A stretch of DNA of 64,000 bases from Annulohypoxylon bovei var. microspora (GCA_022836615.1 MU405314.1:78708-142707), one strand, 5' to 3'. Positions 44,462-57,500 are shown, counted from the stretch's first letter. A program made the numbers and translations. Notes: generated from the sequence alone by a model not told the origin.

Positions 44462-45191
44462 ATGGCAGACCAGCAGGCTGGAGACGTTTCGATTCGCACG
44501 CAGACAATCATATGGCCTGCCTCAACATTCGTCACAACCTGGACTCTGGGGGGCGGCGACGCTGACCCGACGGAATCGCCGGCAACGGTCGTTCCCGCGG
44601 CGAGTTCAGGCTCGACGGGTGACCAAAATGTCGGCCCCATCCTCAGCGGTGTGGTCGTCGTGTTGGTGCTGGCACTAGTCATATGGTTCTGCTGTCGGCG
44701 AAGTGAGTCAGCTCCCGCCTTCCCGCCTCCTTGCAATCTCGTCTTGTCTATCATGAGCAGCGCTGACTGTCGCCTCCTTAGATCGTGCTAACGGTCGTTA
44801 TTCGAGACGTTCGAGTAGGCGACAAAGTTCAGGTTATACAAGCAAAAGTAGCTCCGGGAGCTCGGCCTCATCGAATGGTTCGTCTCCGAACGGTGGGAGC
44901 ATCGGGTCCGCAGCAAGTGAGATGGCCGAAGACCAAGACCAATGGAACCACCAAGAGCCGATGCCGGAAGGACCGATGCCAGGGATGCCCCCGCCCGTCG
45001 CGGGAGGATGGCCAGGTCCGCAGCCTCACCCTGGAATGGGGCCACCACCACAGCCGGGTCCAGGTATGGATTTTTATCCCGGCCAGGGCGGACCCCCGAT
45101 GATGATGGGACGAGGTGGACCACCGCCGCTAGGTATGGGAGGTCCTCCACCCATGATGGGTCGTGGCGGGCCCCCTCCTGGAATAATGTAG
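44462..45191 (+). CDS. Single-pass membrane protein with Gly/Pro/Met-rich tail, function unknown
   Basis: The exons are 44462-44702 and 44782-45191 (79-nt intron), joining to 216 residues. The N-terminal part is short, Thr/Ser-rich and possibly outside the membrane (MADQQAGDVSIRTQTIIWP, WTLGGG, then PAASSGSTG). A single hydrophobic segment of about 17 residues (ILSGVVVVLVLALVIWF, about 61-77) is followed by CCRR, a typical cytosolic anchor with possible palmitoylation. After the intron comes a Ser/Arg/Gly-rich stretch, then a tail of repeated GGPPPMMGRGGPPP-like units. There is no cleavable signal peptide, so type III topology is likely (inference). Similar architectures occur among fungal surface sensors and plasma-membrane proteins, but I cannot name this one. 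It is convergent with the Ccc1-like gene, 280 bases apart. Confidence 0.7.
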
Positions 45192-45471
45192 TAGCTTAAC
45201 AAGCTATAGCATTCACCCAGGAGAGATGACCCTATTCAGACGATCGATGCCAATAAAGGAGTGCAGCACTTAGAGGCAAGGTTATCTATTAGAGACTCCT
45301 AAGGATTTTATCGCATTCTGGACCCTTTAGATCCCCAATTCGATGCTCTCACATGATAGCACAGTATGCTACCAGCAGAAAAGAGAAGCCCCAGACGATG
45401 GCACCGCCGTGCAAAATAATATTGGATTTCAGAGGAGCGCACAAGACAACAATCCCAGGTACCATGATAGT
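45192..45471. other. Convergent intergenic region
   Basis: A short spacer between the 3' ends of two convergent genes. It must hold both 3' ends. A possible AATAAA-like signal is CAATAAAG at 45250. Confidence 0.4.
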
Positions 45472-46413
45472 TTACGGCATAACGCCTTCGAAGAGTCTGA
45501 CACACAGAACGGCCGCAACGGCAGCCATGCCACCCATGACGACCATCCGCATTCCCTCCCACGAGCCTCTCTTGATTCGATCCCATTTAGCTGGCCCTCT
45601 TCTAACACTTCCGTGTTGCCAGCGATCCTCCGTGGACCCGAGGTGAAGTAGAAAGTCCTTGGTAAACCCAAAGACGAATAGAGCCAAGATGCAGACGACG
45701 AAGCTCCATTGCAAACCGTCATCTACCCCGCTGACGAAGAAGTACGGAAATAACGGCAGCAATCCACCGAGCAGGTACCCGAAGGATACTGATAGTCCAA
45801 CAATCGCCGGTGGAAATTCCTTGGCCCTGCCCGTCGAACCATTAACCATCGAATCTGTGCTGCATAACAGCCGTCGCTGGATGGCAGGGTGATAGTTAAC
45901 ATGAGCCCTCACGCTTTGAAGAAGGTCCGGAGGGAGGTCTAGCAAAGCAAGATAACTCTGGACGCTGTCTTCGTCGGCAGTTTCTAGCTTTTCGTCGTGA
46001 TCATAACCGTCCATATTCGACGCCCTCTCCCCTCTTGCGGCGAGGTATCCGCCGACGCCCATGCTGATACATCCTGCGCATATCTCGGCCGCGCCGGCGA
46101 ATATGACAGTTTTCGTCTGGCCGAGGGATGACAAGCCTGCGGTTAGGGCGAATGGCACCGTGAGACCATCGGCAAATCCAAGGGTGAAGTGGGAGAGGAA
46201 CTGGGAACGACGAGAAGCAGTCGCGCCTCGTTGGCGATCCATTCGACACTCGTTGAAGCTGAAATCCTCGTCGGCTCTTCCAGCATTGATCGAGGTGTCA
46301 ATAGGTGTTCTGGGGCTTGAAGCTAGGGCGGAATAAGCTGACGGTCTCTCTTTAACCTGATCGTCTTGAAGGCCTAGTCGAACGAAAAACGCTCGAATGT
46401 CCTCGGCTTGCAT
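45472..46413 (-). CDS. Ccc1/VIT-family vacuolar iron or manganese transporter-like protein
   Basis: A single exon of 313 residues with ATG at 46413. Residues 1-70 are a hydrophilic N-terminal region. The first membrane block has the family hallmark LGFADGLTVPFALTAGLSSLG (about 79-99), followed by VIFAGAAEICAGCISMGVGGYLAARGE. A hydrophilic loop of about 75 residues (metal-binding region in the family) separates it from the second membrane block, PAIVGLSVSFGYLLGGLLPLFPYFF, then WSFVVCILALFVFGF and a final helix (MVVMGGMAAVAAVLCVRLFEG). Five helices are expected, and five hydrophobic segments can be seen. The family moves Fe2+ or Mn2+ from cytosol into the vacuole in exchange for protons. The exact orthology to yeast CCC1 is uncertain because fungi have several paralogues. 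Confidence 0.87.
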   Translation of the reverse strand: MQAEDIRAFFVRLGLQDDQVKERPSAYSALASSPRTPIDTSINAGRADEDFSFNECRMDRQRGATASRRSQFLSHFTLGFADGLTVPFALTAGLSSLGQTKTVIFAGAAEICAGCISMGVGGYLAARGERASNMDGYDHDEKLETADEDSVQSYLALLDLPPDLLQSVRAHVNYHPAIQRRLLCSTDSMVNGSTGRAKEFPPAIVGLSVSFGYLLGGLLPLFPYFFVSGVDDGLQWSFVVCILALFVFGFTKDFLLHLGSTEDRWQHGSVRRGPAKWDRIKRGSWEGMRMVVMGGMAAVAAVLCVRLFEGVMP

Positions 46414-47593
46414 TGTTGATGTAAGTTAGGTATACGCAATATGAATTAGATAAGTGGATAGTTGAAATGATACTCGATGTCTTGACTATTCGGAATTGAG
46501 GAGATAATTGAGTGTAAGTGATTCCGTCAACCCATCGTATCCTTCGAGATCCGCGCAACAACCTTGGAAGACGTTGAGTTACGATACGAACCGCGCCTGC
46601 TCGGCCTCATTTCACGTAGCAGGTGTGAACTCGCAAGCCTTATGCGCTCGAACTTCCCGTTCCGTCTTAACTTGAATAGAAGTCGCAGATCAACCGCAAT
46701 TCTCGAGGCTCGTACGGCAGGGATAACGCCAAGCTACCAAATTGTGGCCAGTAAGATGCGAAGCATTGTCAACTGCGCCCTGTTTGTGGTTGAAGAAAGA
46801 CAGGGATTAAGGCAAGGGATGCTTCCATATCTCAACAAGCATTTTACTAGCGCCGCATTGCTCCGCGATGCCAATGCTTGGCCACTAGAACCTACACGTG
46901 CTCTCCTACTTCCAGCGACTTAACAACATTCATCGTGATCGAACGTATGCTACCTACCATTTAGGTACCTACCTCCTACCTACCTACTTAAGAGATACGT
47001 CTCTTAAGTAAAAAGACGGCTTCGAAACTATATACGTCTAGTTAGTAGTTAGGCTCTTCCGCATCAGGACGCTTCTAGAAAAGTTCCAGGTAGATCAACA
47101 ATCAACTAGTAACGCTAATCCTCAACATCCCCCTGATCCTCATTTACAGTATACCGGTTATTTTTAGGGGCGATCGTCGACCGCCCACCGACGCCAGCCA
47201 GCTTACAATCTCGGACCGGCCTATAGGTCCATGGCGCTGGGCTCTAGCCTATTCACGCGTCACCTTATCGACCACCTTCCGAATAGAAGAGACGAATGTA
47301 ACCCTAGCGGACCCAAGAAGCTTGATGTCTCCATTAAAGGTGCCGTGAATCCGCCAATCGTCGCAGCTAATCGCGCACATGTGCGACGGCAGGAACCGTG
47401 TGTATTTGACAAGGCTTCCTTAATGAAGAGGCCATGTCCATCATTACGCCGACGGGGTAGTAGGGGGCCCATGCCAAGCGCTAGCGACATCGCTGTGCGT
47501 TCATAAAAGAATTTGGTAGTGCTCCGAATTTCACCTTGCTGGCTGTGCTTTCTCCGATGTGGTCGTCGTGAACTCCGTCAACCCAATCCAACC
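46414..47593. other. Divergent intergenic region: promoters of two genes
   Basis: About 1.2 kb between the divergent Ccc1-like gene (minus) and acid phosphatase (plus). An 11-bp perfect stem with a 4-base loop lies at 46985-47010, beside CCTACCTACC repeats. ORFs at 46564-46923 (+) and 47231-47506 (+), with a frame open on the other strand, are not recognisable. No phosphate-response site was verified. Confidence 0.4.
46985..47010. promoter_or_regulatory. Perfect 11-bp hairpin in a divergent promoter
   Basis: TACTTAAGAGA, loop TACG, TCTCTTAAGTA. It lies between two divergently transcribed genes. As DNA it is a palindromic site that a dimeric regulator could bind; no such regulator is known to me. 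Confidence 0.4.
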
Positions 47594-49026
47594 ATGCGTT
47601 CCCACATCCTGTCGGCGTTGGTCTTCGCGACCAACGTCGCCGCGCAGGCAGAAAACACCTATACCGCAACAGCCACGAGCGATGTAGCGCAAGCCGCGGC
47701 CACGGCTAAGACCCTCAGCCCTGTTACCCACGTCAAGGGAAAGGCTTTCGACCGGCTCGCTATCATATGGTTGGAGAACACGGACTATGACATGGCAATT
47801 GGCGATCGTAAGTCGCATAGATATTACATTCCTCAATTGAAACCCCCAAAGAAGCGAGAGCTAACCGCTACCGACAGCGAACCTAGCGTGGTTAGCCAAG
47901 AAAGGCGTGACCCTCTCCAATTACCACTCTATCACGCACCCGTCGCAACCCAATTACATCGGATCGATCAGCGGCGATTATCTGGGAATGCAACACGATG
48001 ACTTCACGCAGATCGACAAGAACGTCTCCACCATCATCGATCTACTCGAAGACAAGGGCATCTCGTGGGGCGAGTACCAGGAGGACATGCCGTACAGCGG
48101 CTTCGAAGGCTTCGCGTACGTCAACCAGAAGAACGGCCAAAACGACTACGTTAGAAAGCACAACCCGGCCGTTAGCTATAACGCGAATGCCGGTTTGGTC
48201 GACCGTCTAGCCGTCATCAAGAATCTGACCAGTACGTATTAGCTCTCGTTCCATAAGCAAAGGCCGTTTTAAGAGTCTGTGTTCGGAGCTAGAGAAACGC
48301 TCGGGGCAGCTCTTTTACCTATGAAATATGCAATTGCTTCAAGTTGGATAAGATATTAACTCATATTTTTTAGCGTTCCAAAAGGATCTGGAGAACGAGA
48401 CTCTGCCGCAGTGGATGTTCATCACGCCCAACATGACGAGCGACGGCCACGACAGCACCATAACCGTCGCCGGAGCCTGGACGCGCACATTTTTGGAGCC
48501 TCTCCTCTCCGACTCGCGCTTCATGAAGAACACCCTGGTCCTCATAACCTTTGACGAGAACGAGACGTACACCATCCAGAACCGGGTCCTAGGTATTCTA
48601 ATCGGCGATGCCGTCCCCGCCAAACTCGTCGGCACCACCGACAACAGCTATTATAACCACTACAGCGAGCTCGCCACGGCTGAGGCCAACTGGGACCTGC
48701 ACACGCTGGGACGTTTTGACGTCGGAGCTAACGTCTTTAAACTGGTAGCTGATAAAACCGGCGACTGCGTTAGATCCTGGACCGGTAAAGTTCCCCTTAC
48801 CAATATGTATTTCAATAGCTCGTACGCCGGGCCTCTGAACGAGGACGGCGGCAACAAGCGGTACCCGGGACCCAACGTAACCGCCATAAGCCCCCTACAC
48901 AGTCGCACCGTGCTGCCCAGTATTAAGAAAGCTTGGGCAGGAAATCCCGCACCGGTGTACTACAATTCCGGCCTGGAGACTCCCGACGGACAGCACCCGC
49001 CTGCGGGGTATACACCAACTGTGTAA
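47594..49026 (+). CDS. Secreted acid phosphatase (phosphoesterase family, phosphate-repressible type)
   Basis: The exons are 47594-47807, 47878-48231 and 48374-49026, joining to 406 residues. ATG 47594 opens a signal peptide (MRSHILSALVFATNVAAQA) in a good context (CAACCATGCG). The catalytic region follows: LAIIWLENTDYDMAIGDPNL with the metal-binding ENTDY, then LSNYHSITHPSQPNYIGSIS, KGISWGEYQEDMPY and LITFDENETYTIQN. This matches the phosphoesterase family that includes Aspergillus and Penicillium phosphate-repressible acid phosphatases. The C-terminus (PAPVYYNSGLETP) is Pro-rich. Several Asn-X-Ser/Thr sites (for example NVS, NLT, NMT) fit a glycosylated secreted enzyme that frees phosphate from organic esters outside the cell. 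A 142-nt second intron is long for this gene but canonical. Expression under phosphate starvation is likely but not shown. Confidence 0.9.
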
Positions 49027-50386
49027 TGGGATTGATATAGTTAGTAATAACTATACAATGCTCAATATGTCTTATGTATATAGACTAGCCTCAGTTAGCG
49101 TTCGCGGTCAATCAGGGGAGATAGGGGCGATGAAAGATATAATGGCATTGATTCGAACACAATTTGTCGAATCGTCGAAGTGAACTAGATAATGTTTAGT
49201 GGTTGAGATTTTACCATTCTGAATGATCACTTGTATGTCGTAGACACTTATAACTTAATAAAAGTCTAGGTGAAGTCTATCGAGTACCTAATTAAGTATA
49301 TATCATCAAACTTTCATTGCCACCAGAAAAAAACGAGACGGCACAGGAGCAGGTAGGCAAGCCAAAGTTCAAAAAGTAAGGTTCAATTCCTATGCAACCC
49401 TACATTTGTCTAAGGGTCGCCGGGATGACCAACCCACTAAACTACCGTCCCAACCTATTCGTGTATCCATTTTTGCTTTTTGTTACGCCTTCCAACCCAT
49501 TTTCTACTGATGGTACAAGTCGGCACGATTCCAACAACCTTAGATGCCTACAGCTCTGCAGCACGGGAGAATAATATCCCAGCGCACGAGGTCCGCCAGA
49601 CACTTAAGGTGCTAGAGCTACGACGTACTCGACAAGATGCCGTCTTACAGAATGTGGTGGGTTGCAAGGTGAAAGTATTTAATTGCTGTCTCATAGCAAT
49701 ATACCATAACTCATCCTAAACCACAACCTCACCTCTATCCCGCAGCATGCATAACTTCATTCATAACCCAACACACCTTGCCGTGAGAGAAATGCTTCGT
49801 TCTTCGTCGAAGTCCACCGCGCCACCTCCCAACGCCCCACGAACTCCGCGATCGATTCCGAAGTCTTGCTGAGTTGAGAATGGCGTCGGTGCAAAAGTCG
49901 GACGACGGCACAAAAGAATTATGCATTATATCCCCGGCTGCCTTTCCCATTCCAATCATACGCATCACAACGCCTCCCCCAAACGTAACGAGAGCCATAA
50001 GTCGCGAACATCGGTCAGTTGCCGACTAAACGTGATCACCTTTTCCGTTCCAACCGTATCGTGTGCTCGGTGGTATCATTAAAAGAATAGAACGCCTTGA
50101 TGCATATCTCTTGAGACGCCATAACCAGAGGGATGCATGCCATGTGCTGATGAAAACTTTGAGAGGCAAAACAAGTGCAAAACGGACGACAGATGTTAAA
50201 CATTATCCACGTCGAAGCAAGGCCTGCAGGGTATATTGCGGACTGTCGGCAGTTCCCCCAGGCAAGTCCAACGTAATCGTGAAAATCCAAACCGGCCGAT
50301 GCGATATGAGAATCGGTCCGGTACTCCAAGGCCTCAGCGAGACCGCCCTCGACGAAATTAAGCTCGTTAGGGACTGGTCGAGATAT
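49027..50386. other. Convergent intergenic region, about 1.4 kb
   Basis: It lies between the phosphatase stop and the stop of the CBM21 gene. ORFs at 49392-49719 (+), 49735-49998 (-) and 50063-50422 (+) are open but not recognisable, and the last overlaps the CBM21 gene's 3' end. A decayed or unknown small gene is possible. Confidence 0.35.
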
Positions 50387-53193
50387 TTAACCTCGTATTG
50401 CTGTCGCAGTATGAGTGTCTGACGCGAACGGGAAACGATCTTGAACAAATTGGGCGTGGAAAGGAGCTAGGTCGGTAGGGGGCCTGATTGAGGACGTACC
50501 AGCAAGGGGGAAGAAGCCAGCCATCGAACCCGGAGAAGACGCCCTACCCGTGGGGGTACCCGAACTAGGCGGGCTAAGAGGCGGCTGCGATAACGGTGAT
50601 TCTGCTGGAGAACCGCCGATGGCTGGCATATACCCGTTGGCAAAATACGGGCCAAGGTTCTGGCGTAGCGAATGATGTATTGCGCTACTTTGGTGGTGGT
50701 GAGGACGCGGCTGAGCGGCTACGCTGGGGCTGCCGTTCGAGCTCGAGTCACTGCTGTTCGTGGCGTTGGATGGTGAATCGTCCACTCCGTCGTATCGACC
50801 GATGCGCAGGGATCCTTCCTTCATCTGGGGGCTGGATTGCTTTGAGCCGTTGAACTATATCGAACAGAAAGGTTAGTCAAAGTCACGTGCGGAATTTCTT
50901 GTCTCCGGGCGTAGTTCCCGTTTCGACGAGAGGCTAAGCTATCGCGGGATGTACGTACAAAGCAGTATTTGTTGAGGATCTCTTCGTACGAAGCCGACGC
51001 TATGCTAGCCGAAGAAGGAGAACCCGCCCTGGGAACGGTAGGACCATGAGTAGAAGCCCGCGGGCCGGAGGCGGGAACGGGCGAAGGTGCGAGGCCGGCC
51101 GGGTTAGCCTTAGATTCCCTCGGCACTTGAGCAGCAGGGGCAACGCCGAACGAAGCTTTCTTATTGGGCTTCATGTACAGAGCGTCGCTGTACTGGCTCG
51201 ACTCCCGGTGAGCCAATTTTGCGGCGTTGAGCGAGGCGCCGAAGTCATACCGATTGGCAAAAGCCTGCCCACTAGGAGCCGACAACCGATTGGGCAGGTT
51301 ATCACTAGGTATACTTGACGTCGATTTTGAATTCTTTAGGCGTAGACCGCCCGGCCCGGCCTCATTAAGGACGTCATGAAGAGACTGGTCGAAATTAACG
51401 AATTTCGAGTCGTGACCAAAGTCGTCCAAGGCGCCGGCGGGCATAGACTTCGGCCGAGCAACTGTCGAGGGGTTAGCTCGTCGAGTGCTGCGCGGCAGAG
51501 CGTTGGCAGGTCGAGAAGAGGCAGCCTGGACACCCTTCTTGCCATTGACAGGTAGCATCTTCTTGCGGAAGTCAACTTGGAAGTTGGCATTATCATTATT
51601 GTCCCAGTATTCGAGGGAGTTGGTGTTGTACCGAACACAGAAGTATAGGGTCTTAGCTTCGAGATTAGCGAAATCGGATAGCTTGAGACTGAATTGGAAG
51701 CGGTCGTGGCCGGCTTCGGTGTCCCGCGGTCGGATCTCGTGGTGGTACTCGGCAGCCACCTCGGAAGTCGTCTTCCAATAGTCGAACGTGAATCTGCACA
51801 CTACCGTTTTCTGGAATGCCAGATTGGCTACGGCTATCGACCCTATCAGGCACTTCTGGTCTGGAGACATCCATACCCTTTCCACCCTTACAGGAAGAGC
51901 CTTGCGAATCGGAGTATCTGCGGGGAACTTGTGGACGACAAGTTCCCACTCAAACGGCGGCGATCGCGGGCTAGCCTTCTCTTCGAACCCGAACGGGTAC
52001 TCAGTTTCGCTCTCGTAAGCTTCCACGGGGGAGGAACCAGCGCTGACGGCAAGCGGCCGATCAACCTGCAGAAAATGTCGCACGTGCTCGAGATGTGAAT
52101 CGAAGTGCACAGCTTTCGAGAAGGTCGGCGTTCCCGGCATGCTCGAGGGCCTTCTCTGAGCCCGCAGCGCCGGTCGGACGAGCTCGCCCGACTTCTTCCG
52201 CACCATCTGCGGCTTCCTCAGAGGCTCGTCTTGCTCAGACCCATCCTCGGACGTAGTCGCCGACGCCTCTGCTGACTTCGACAAGTAGATGTGGGAGTCC
52301 GTGTTCGACCTCGAGTGCGAGATCTTCCGGGCAGTAGTGGTGAGCGCAGGCAAGCCGGCACTAAGCAACGATTGCCGCGGTTCCCCGATCAAGTTCTTGG
52401 TCTGAGAGGGGAGTAAGAAGATGTCGCCAGGCGAAGATCTGACAGGGGATGGTGCACGGTGCAACGGTATGGCGCTAATAGCCTCCTTCAGCTCCTTCAT
52501 GTTCTCAATCTCCCTCCCCCGGCTTTCTAACTCGGTAGTCCCTTCATCTTCACTAGACGACTCAGGGGGCGAAATGATAGCCCCCGGAGGCATGGTCTGC
52601 CCGTCAGCAACCGGAGGGGGAGACTGTCTAACAGGGGTGGCAGCAGAGGCTACCATACCCTTCAAATTATCCGAGGTTCCCGGAGGGGTGATATCGGGAG
52701 TCGGACCATCTGGAACTTTAGTTGCGACCGGAGTCGTACTCACTGCCGAAGTCGTGCTCCCCGCCGAAGGCGTCCGCCGGTGTCTGGAGAGATATGAGGA
52801 AGACCGCGGTAGAACCGGCTTCGGCGAGCTGGTGGTCTGAGAATTGAAGGATGATCTTCTACTAACGTCGGGCGAAGGGGGAGCTGAGGAGGCGGGAGAA
52901 CGGTGGGACGGCGGTGTGTAAGGCATTCCCAGGGATATGGGCTGCCGCTTATCAGGAGAGATGAGGGGGGTAGAAGGGAGAGGGGGGGCGTCCGCAGGCG
53001 TGGTGCTACTGGACTTAGGGACGACGACTCTTCGACGAGAGAAACAAGGAAATGTTCTCCTCCACCAGACCTCAAGCCACGAGTCAGATCTGGCAGCAAT
53101 AGAGGTGGTAGTAACAACAACGTCGTCTTTTAGTTGTGGAGGAGCGATTGGACTCTCGCAAATACCTGGGAAGGTGGAAGGTTCTATCAGCAT
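50387..53193 (-). CDS. Protein phosphatase 1 glycogen-targeting subunit (CBM21, Gac1/Pig1-like)
   Basis: The exons are 53193-50959 and 50854-50387 (104-nt intron), joining to 899 residues from the first in-frame ATG. A second ATG at 52926 (MPYTPPSHRSPASS) is an equally plausible start and gives about 810 residues. The first 350 residues are Ser/Pro-rich and disordered, with many RRSS and RTPS sites. KAVHF (about 360-364) is the RVxF-type docking motif for PP1. The CBM21 domain follows at about 410-542, with FEWELVVHKFP, VERVWMSPDQKCLIGSIAV, CRFTFDYWKTTSEV and the glycogen-contact motif EYWDNNDNANFQVDF. The remaining part is disordered. The last residues (AQFVQDRFPFASDTHTATAIRG) look conserved and confirm the second exon. 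It brings PP1 to glycogen, where glycogen synthase is dephosphorylated and activated; yeast Gac1 and Pig1 do this. Confidence 0.9.
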
Positions 53194-54500
53194 TGTTTGT
53201 CTCGGTACAAGTTTCCATGATATAGCTTGAGGTTCGCTTCTGGGGCTTCCTTGTGGCTTCCGTGTCTTCCTCACAGCTGTCTAACAAAAAACGAGCAGTG
53301 ATTCAATAGGCAACAGAGGCAGCAAGGGCGTCGGGGAAGTATCGGGCAGCACAAGTCATTTTAAAGAATATACATCCAGTAATAAGAGAAGTGGTGAGAA
53401 GCAGTGAGATTGAGGGGAAAGTTCATGGAATGAGACAATCCGGGGCGTGTGGCGTTGTCAGAGGTGACGGAGTCGAGGAACGATAATCTCCATACCCGAC
53501 CCAACCCAACCCAACCCGTATCCTCCCAATTTTTGTTGTCTCACATATTTCTCTCCACGTGGTTCGCAAGAAGAGGCTGAAGCTGCAGATGCGGGTCACG
53601 ATATTGGGAGTGGGGAAACGTTTGGGCAAAAAGAGGGAAAAGAGGACAAATACAGCATATAGGAGAAAAGATGACTTACACAAACAGGAATAGGCGGGAC
53701 GAAATCCTCAGGGGATGCTCATAGGACCAGTTATCTTGCAAAGTCGTCGAAGCAGAGAGTAAAGAGGCATACAGCAAAGGCAATATCTCAGCAGCAGTGC
53801 TAGTCTCTTTCTTTTTCTCTTCTGTAGACTTCACAATTCAACTGAGGATAATTCGGCACTGGGAAAATTACCAGGCTAAACAGATATCCCAGAATATGAG
53901 GAGAGAAGAATAATATTTAACAGTCGAAAAGTGCGGCGGGAGGAAGTTGTCGAAACCGGAAAAAACCGAGAAATTTTCACGGATGTAGGAGGTTTAAGAC
54001 AACACGCACAAAGGCAATATATGTTGTTTGTCGGCTTTCTGGGTGGCCCAATATGCAAGATATCGAGGTGAGAAGGTTGAACTTTTTCCAAAATAGTCCT
54101 TTGTTAAGTTCAATAAGCTTTGTTGTGCTGGAGAATCTAGGCCAGCTAGTACGTACCTTTGATGACTATCGACTCTTCTCGTCGTATAGTGTATAGTGGC
54201 TCCCAAGCCTCTGGGTTTATGACGGCGATGGAGGGGATGATCACCTGTCAAGGCTACAGGCTACAGTGAATAGTGAAGTGTAAATATGACGGAATCGACA
54301 CGAAACAAGACAAATGGTCGATTGTGTCCAAGTCGGAATCGAAGTCGAAATCAAATTCACACTAAGGCAAAGAAGGCTTTTTTTTTTCTTCTCGTGTTCG
54401 GCAAAGCGAAAAGCAACAGAGTAAGAATTAGGAATTGTGGATGAAGCAATCTACAATCCTAGGCCTGCCTTTGAACTGTAGGAAGCGGGAAGGGAGAGGT
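53194..54500 (-). promoter_or_regulatory. Long leader and promoter of the CBM21 gene
   Basis: The frame stays open upstream to 53274 without an ATG, and an acceptor-like ACAG sits at 53277-53280. This suggests that a leader intron ends there. The stretch has short repeats (CCCAACCCAACCC at about 53500-53517) and A/T tracts (about 54380). No other gene is seen. Confidence 0.4.
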
Positions 54501-57500
54501 TAGTGGTGAGATGGTGGTTTGTGGTTGTGGTGGTGGTGAGAGGGAAGAAAGGCACAAAAAAATCGGCGGCCACGGATGAAGTGCAGTGTGGGTTGGCAAC
54601 CAGCTTAGGTTTATTCAATTCAGTGGCCAATGTTACCAATGCAGCTAATGTTGGGGCGGCGGAGGGGCGAACAATTGGTGACAAGGATCACTATGAGCAC
54701 TATGAACGCTATGTAGTACCTACCTGCCTACCTAGATGGGTACGTACAGGTCACACAGGTCGTACAGGTAGTAGCGCTAAGTTCACTGGCTCATACATTT
54801 TTGGCGGGTACAGTGATTTTTCTTTAGTGGCATGGCTATAATGTACCCACTAGGCTTGACACCCCCCGGCTATGCATCGCTATGCGCAGCTATGTCCACT
54901 AACTATGGGGCGATGGCTGATAGCTGATAATCAATGATAGGAGCATGGGCCATGACAAACCGGGGGGGAGGAGGGGTTCTTCATTTCTTGTCCAATCAGA
55001 TATTTAGGATGGTGTGCGAAACCCGATGGATTGATAACATCATTGGACGCACAATATTGATATTTTTATTCACACTGTAAATCATCAAAGTATCTAAGTA
55101 CCTACCCACTTAATCTTTTGATATTGATTGATAGGATCGTAAAAACATAAGCTACATCGGTCAAAAAAGGAAAGAAAAAAAATACCACGGACCGGTGTAG
55201 TAGAATTGCATCAACTTCAACACATCCGGCCAGAAAACGTCTCGACCATCAACCAACATTTTAATTACACTTTTCATACACGATATCCGTATACCATACT
55301 ATACCTATCTAGTGGTTTTAAAACACCTTGATGGTTTATCATTAGAACGCTTTGATATTCTACTAGTTATCTAGGTATTTAGGTATGTGCTAATGGTATG
55401 ATTCATTCTATCGGTTTTTGTTAGTTACTGACAACATTGAACCTTAGAAGTCATGATAGTTACGATAGATTATGGATGAGACAGCCTTGACCTGAATAGG
55501 CATTATCTATTTCTCGTTGTCGGATACCTTACCTTGCCGTGCCTTACCGTGCCTTGTCTTGCCTTGCCTTACCTCCTAGGTAACTTACTCAGCCGGATAC
55601 GAATATCTTGAACCGCCAACTAGACTACAAGTTACCACTACATGTTACCAACACAAGAGCCGTCGACACACAACAAGTCTACACTGTCTAAGGAGGGCGA
55701 GCAGCACTTCAAGTACGTTCATGCATCAGTTCCCTTCCCCCATGCCTAGAGCAATATCAAACGACGATGGGACCATCTGCAAGAAAGCATACATTATCTA
55801 GGTATGCACATACATATATGAGGTACATGCGCCAATACACCCATACACCCATACACCTCATACACTCATACATCCATACGCTGCACCCATACATCTACCT
55901 ACGGATCAAAAATCGCTATCCGACCTCAAAGTTGTTTTAGTCATGCCCAGCACAGTTTAGTGTTGAGGTGTCACCGTCTACCTAAGGTAAGCCGCAATTA
56001 ATACAAGGATCAGGGAACAAGGATCAAGGATCAAGGATCGGAGGTGGAAGCTACAGGGCTCTCTGAGCTAGAACCAAGTGGGTACTAACAGGGGAATAAA
56101 TTCTCGTGCGAGCTATCGCGCTGAACCCGAAACGGTCAAAGATATTTATTTAGGACATCGCTCATGTATCACCATGACGTAGGGAATCCTTGGTTATCTA
56201 TCGCTTCTTTATCACATTGGTCAATCCAGCCATCTTCAATGTTCAGCCATTTTCGAAGAGACGCAATGCGCATGCAAGAGCACAAGCCAGCAACTGTATC
56301 AGTGCATGGGAAAGGTGTTACGACTGCAGGCAGGATCATGCATTCGTTTATTAAATGCCATCAAGGCAACTCTTCGATCAATTGATCAATCCCATCCTTT
56401 TATTTTATTTTTTGCCCTACATCACATTCCTAACAATGATACATAGTGACGGTAGTGGTGGCGATAACGAGATCAATCTCCAACTTGTTACCAGTCAGCC
56501 TGTACAGTCTGTATAAGTCATCAAGAACCAACCCTTTCGATCCGAGTACATACCTACACTACACAATTACGCCTCAACCTACGTATAACGAAACGCGTCG
56601 ATGATACCATTGGAGGGAAATCGTGTAGTTTCACGGAGGTTTGGCGCCTGTGTGTAAACTTAGGTAGGTATGTGTCTAGGTAATAATCAGCCCCTAGCTT
56701 GCTTATACCTGCATCCGCCGTCGAACAGGTTATAATAGCACTATAGAAGCATGCAAGCCACAATTCAGGAGACCATCAAAAGCTTCTTGGAAGCTTCTAC
56801 TTACATAGTTACGATATATATTAAATTTGACATCCTATTCATATGTAACCGCTAGCCTCTTCGCTCGTTCCCTCCCCGTCTCCTCCCCGCCCCCCCTTGT
56901 CAACGTGCCGTCCTACCCATCGCGGCTGTTTTTCCCATTATAGTTCATCTGACAAATCTGGACTACCACAAAATATCGCTAGCCTCTCATGAATCTTCCT
57001 ACCTTGGTAAGTAGGTACGTGATAAAGTTCGATAAAGATGCCGAATACACTTTACGATCATTTTACATCAGCTTCTTCGACACGTTTAGATTCAGGGTCA
57101 GTCCCTTCCCGCAACCTAAAGTTCATCACTTGGCTGTCAAATCCATGGTATCGGCTTCACTACCTTCGTTAGTTATCAGATTATGCATCTAGGGTCATGT
57201 TCCCTCATTCCTGCAGCATCATCACATATCCCGTGTCCAAAGTTCCCAGGCTGCATATTCCTAGGGAGATTAGGAGTAATAATGAGGTCTTCCCAATAAA
57301 CAGCTCATATATTGTGGCATGGTATCTGGCGTGTCGACACAGCTTTTACGTTATAATGGCTTGACGCCGTTAAACTAGACGACGATAAGCTTCAATCATA
57401 AGCTCGTTAGCTTCAAGTTCGAATCACTATCCTCTTTAAGTATTGCTCTACTGATGTAGGTAACGAACATTACACGCCAACATACCTACCTAGGTATACA

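Noticed and set aside
44785..45199. Other frames over the Gly/Pro/Met-rich tail
   Set aside because: The spliced frame from 44462 continues through a canonical intron into the frame ending at 45191, so the others are shadows.
46564..47506. Plus-strand ORFs between the Ccc1-like and phosphatase genes
   Set aside because: No recognisable protein, and the opposite strand is equally open; left as intergenic.
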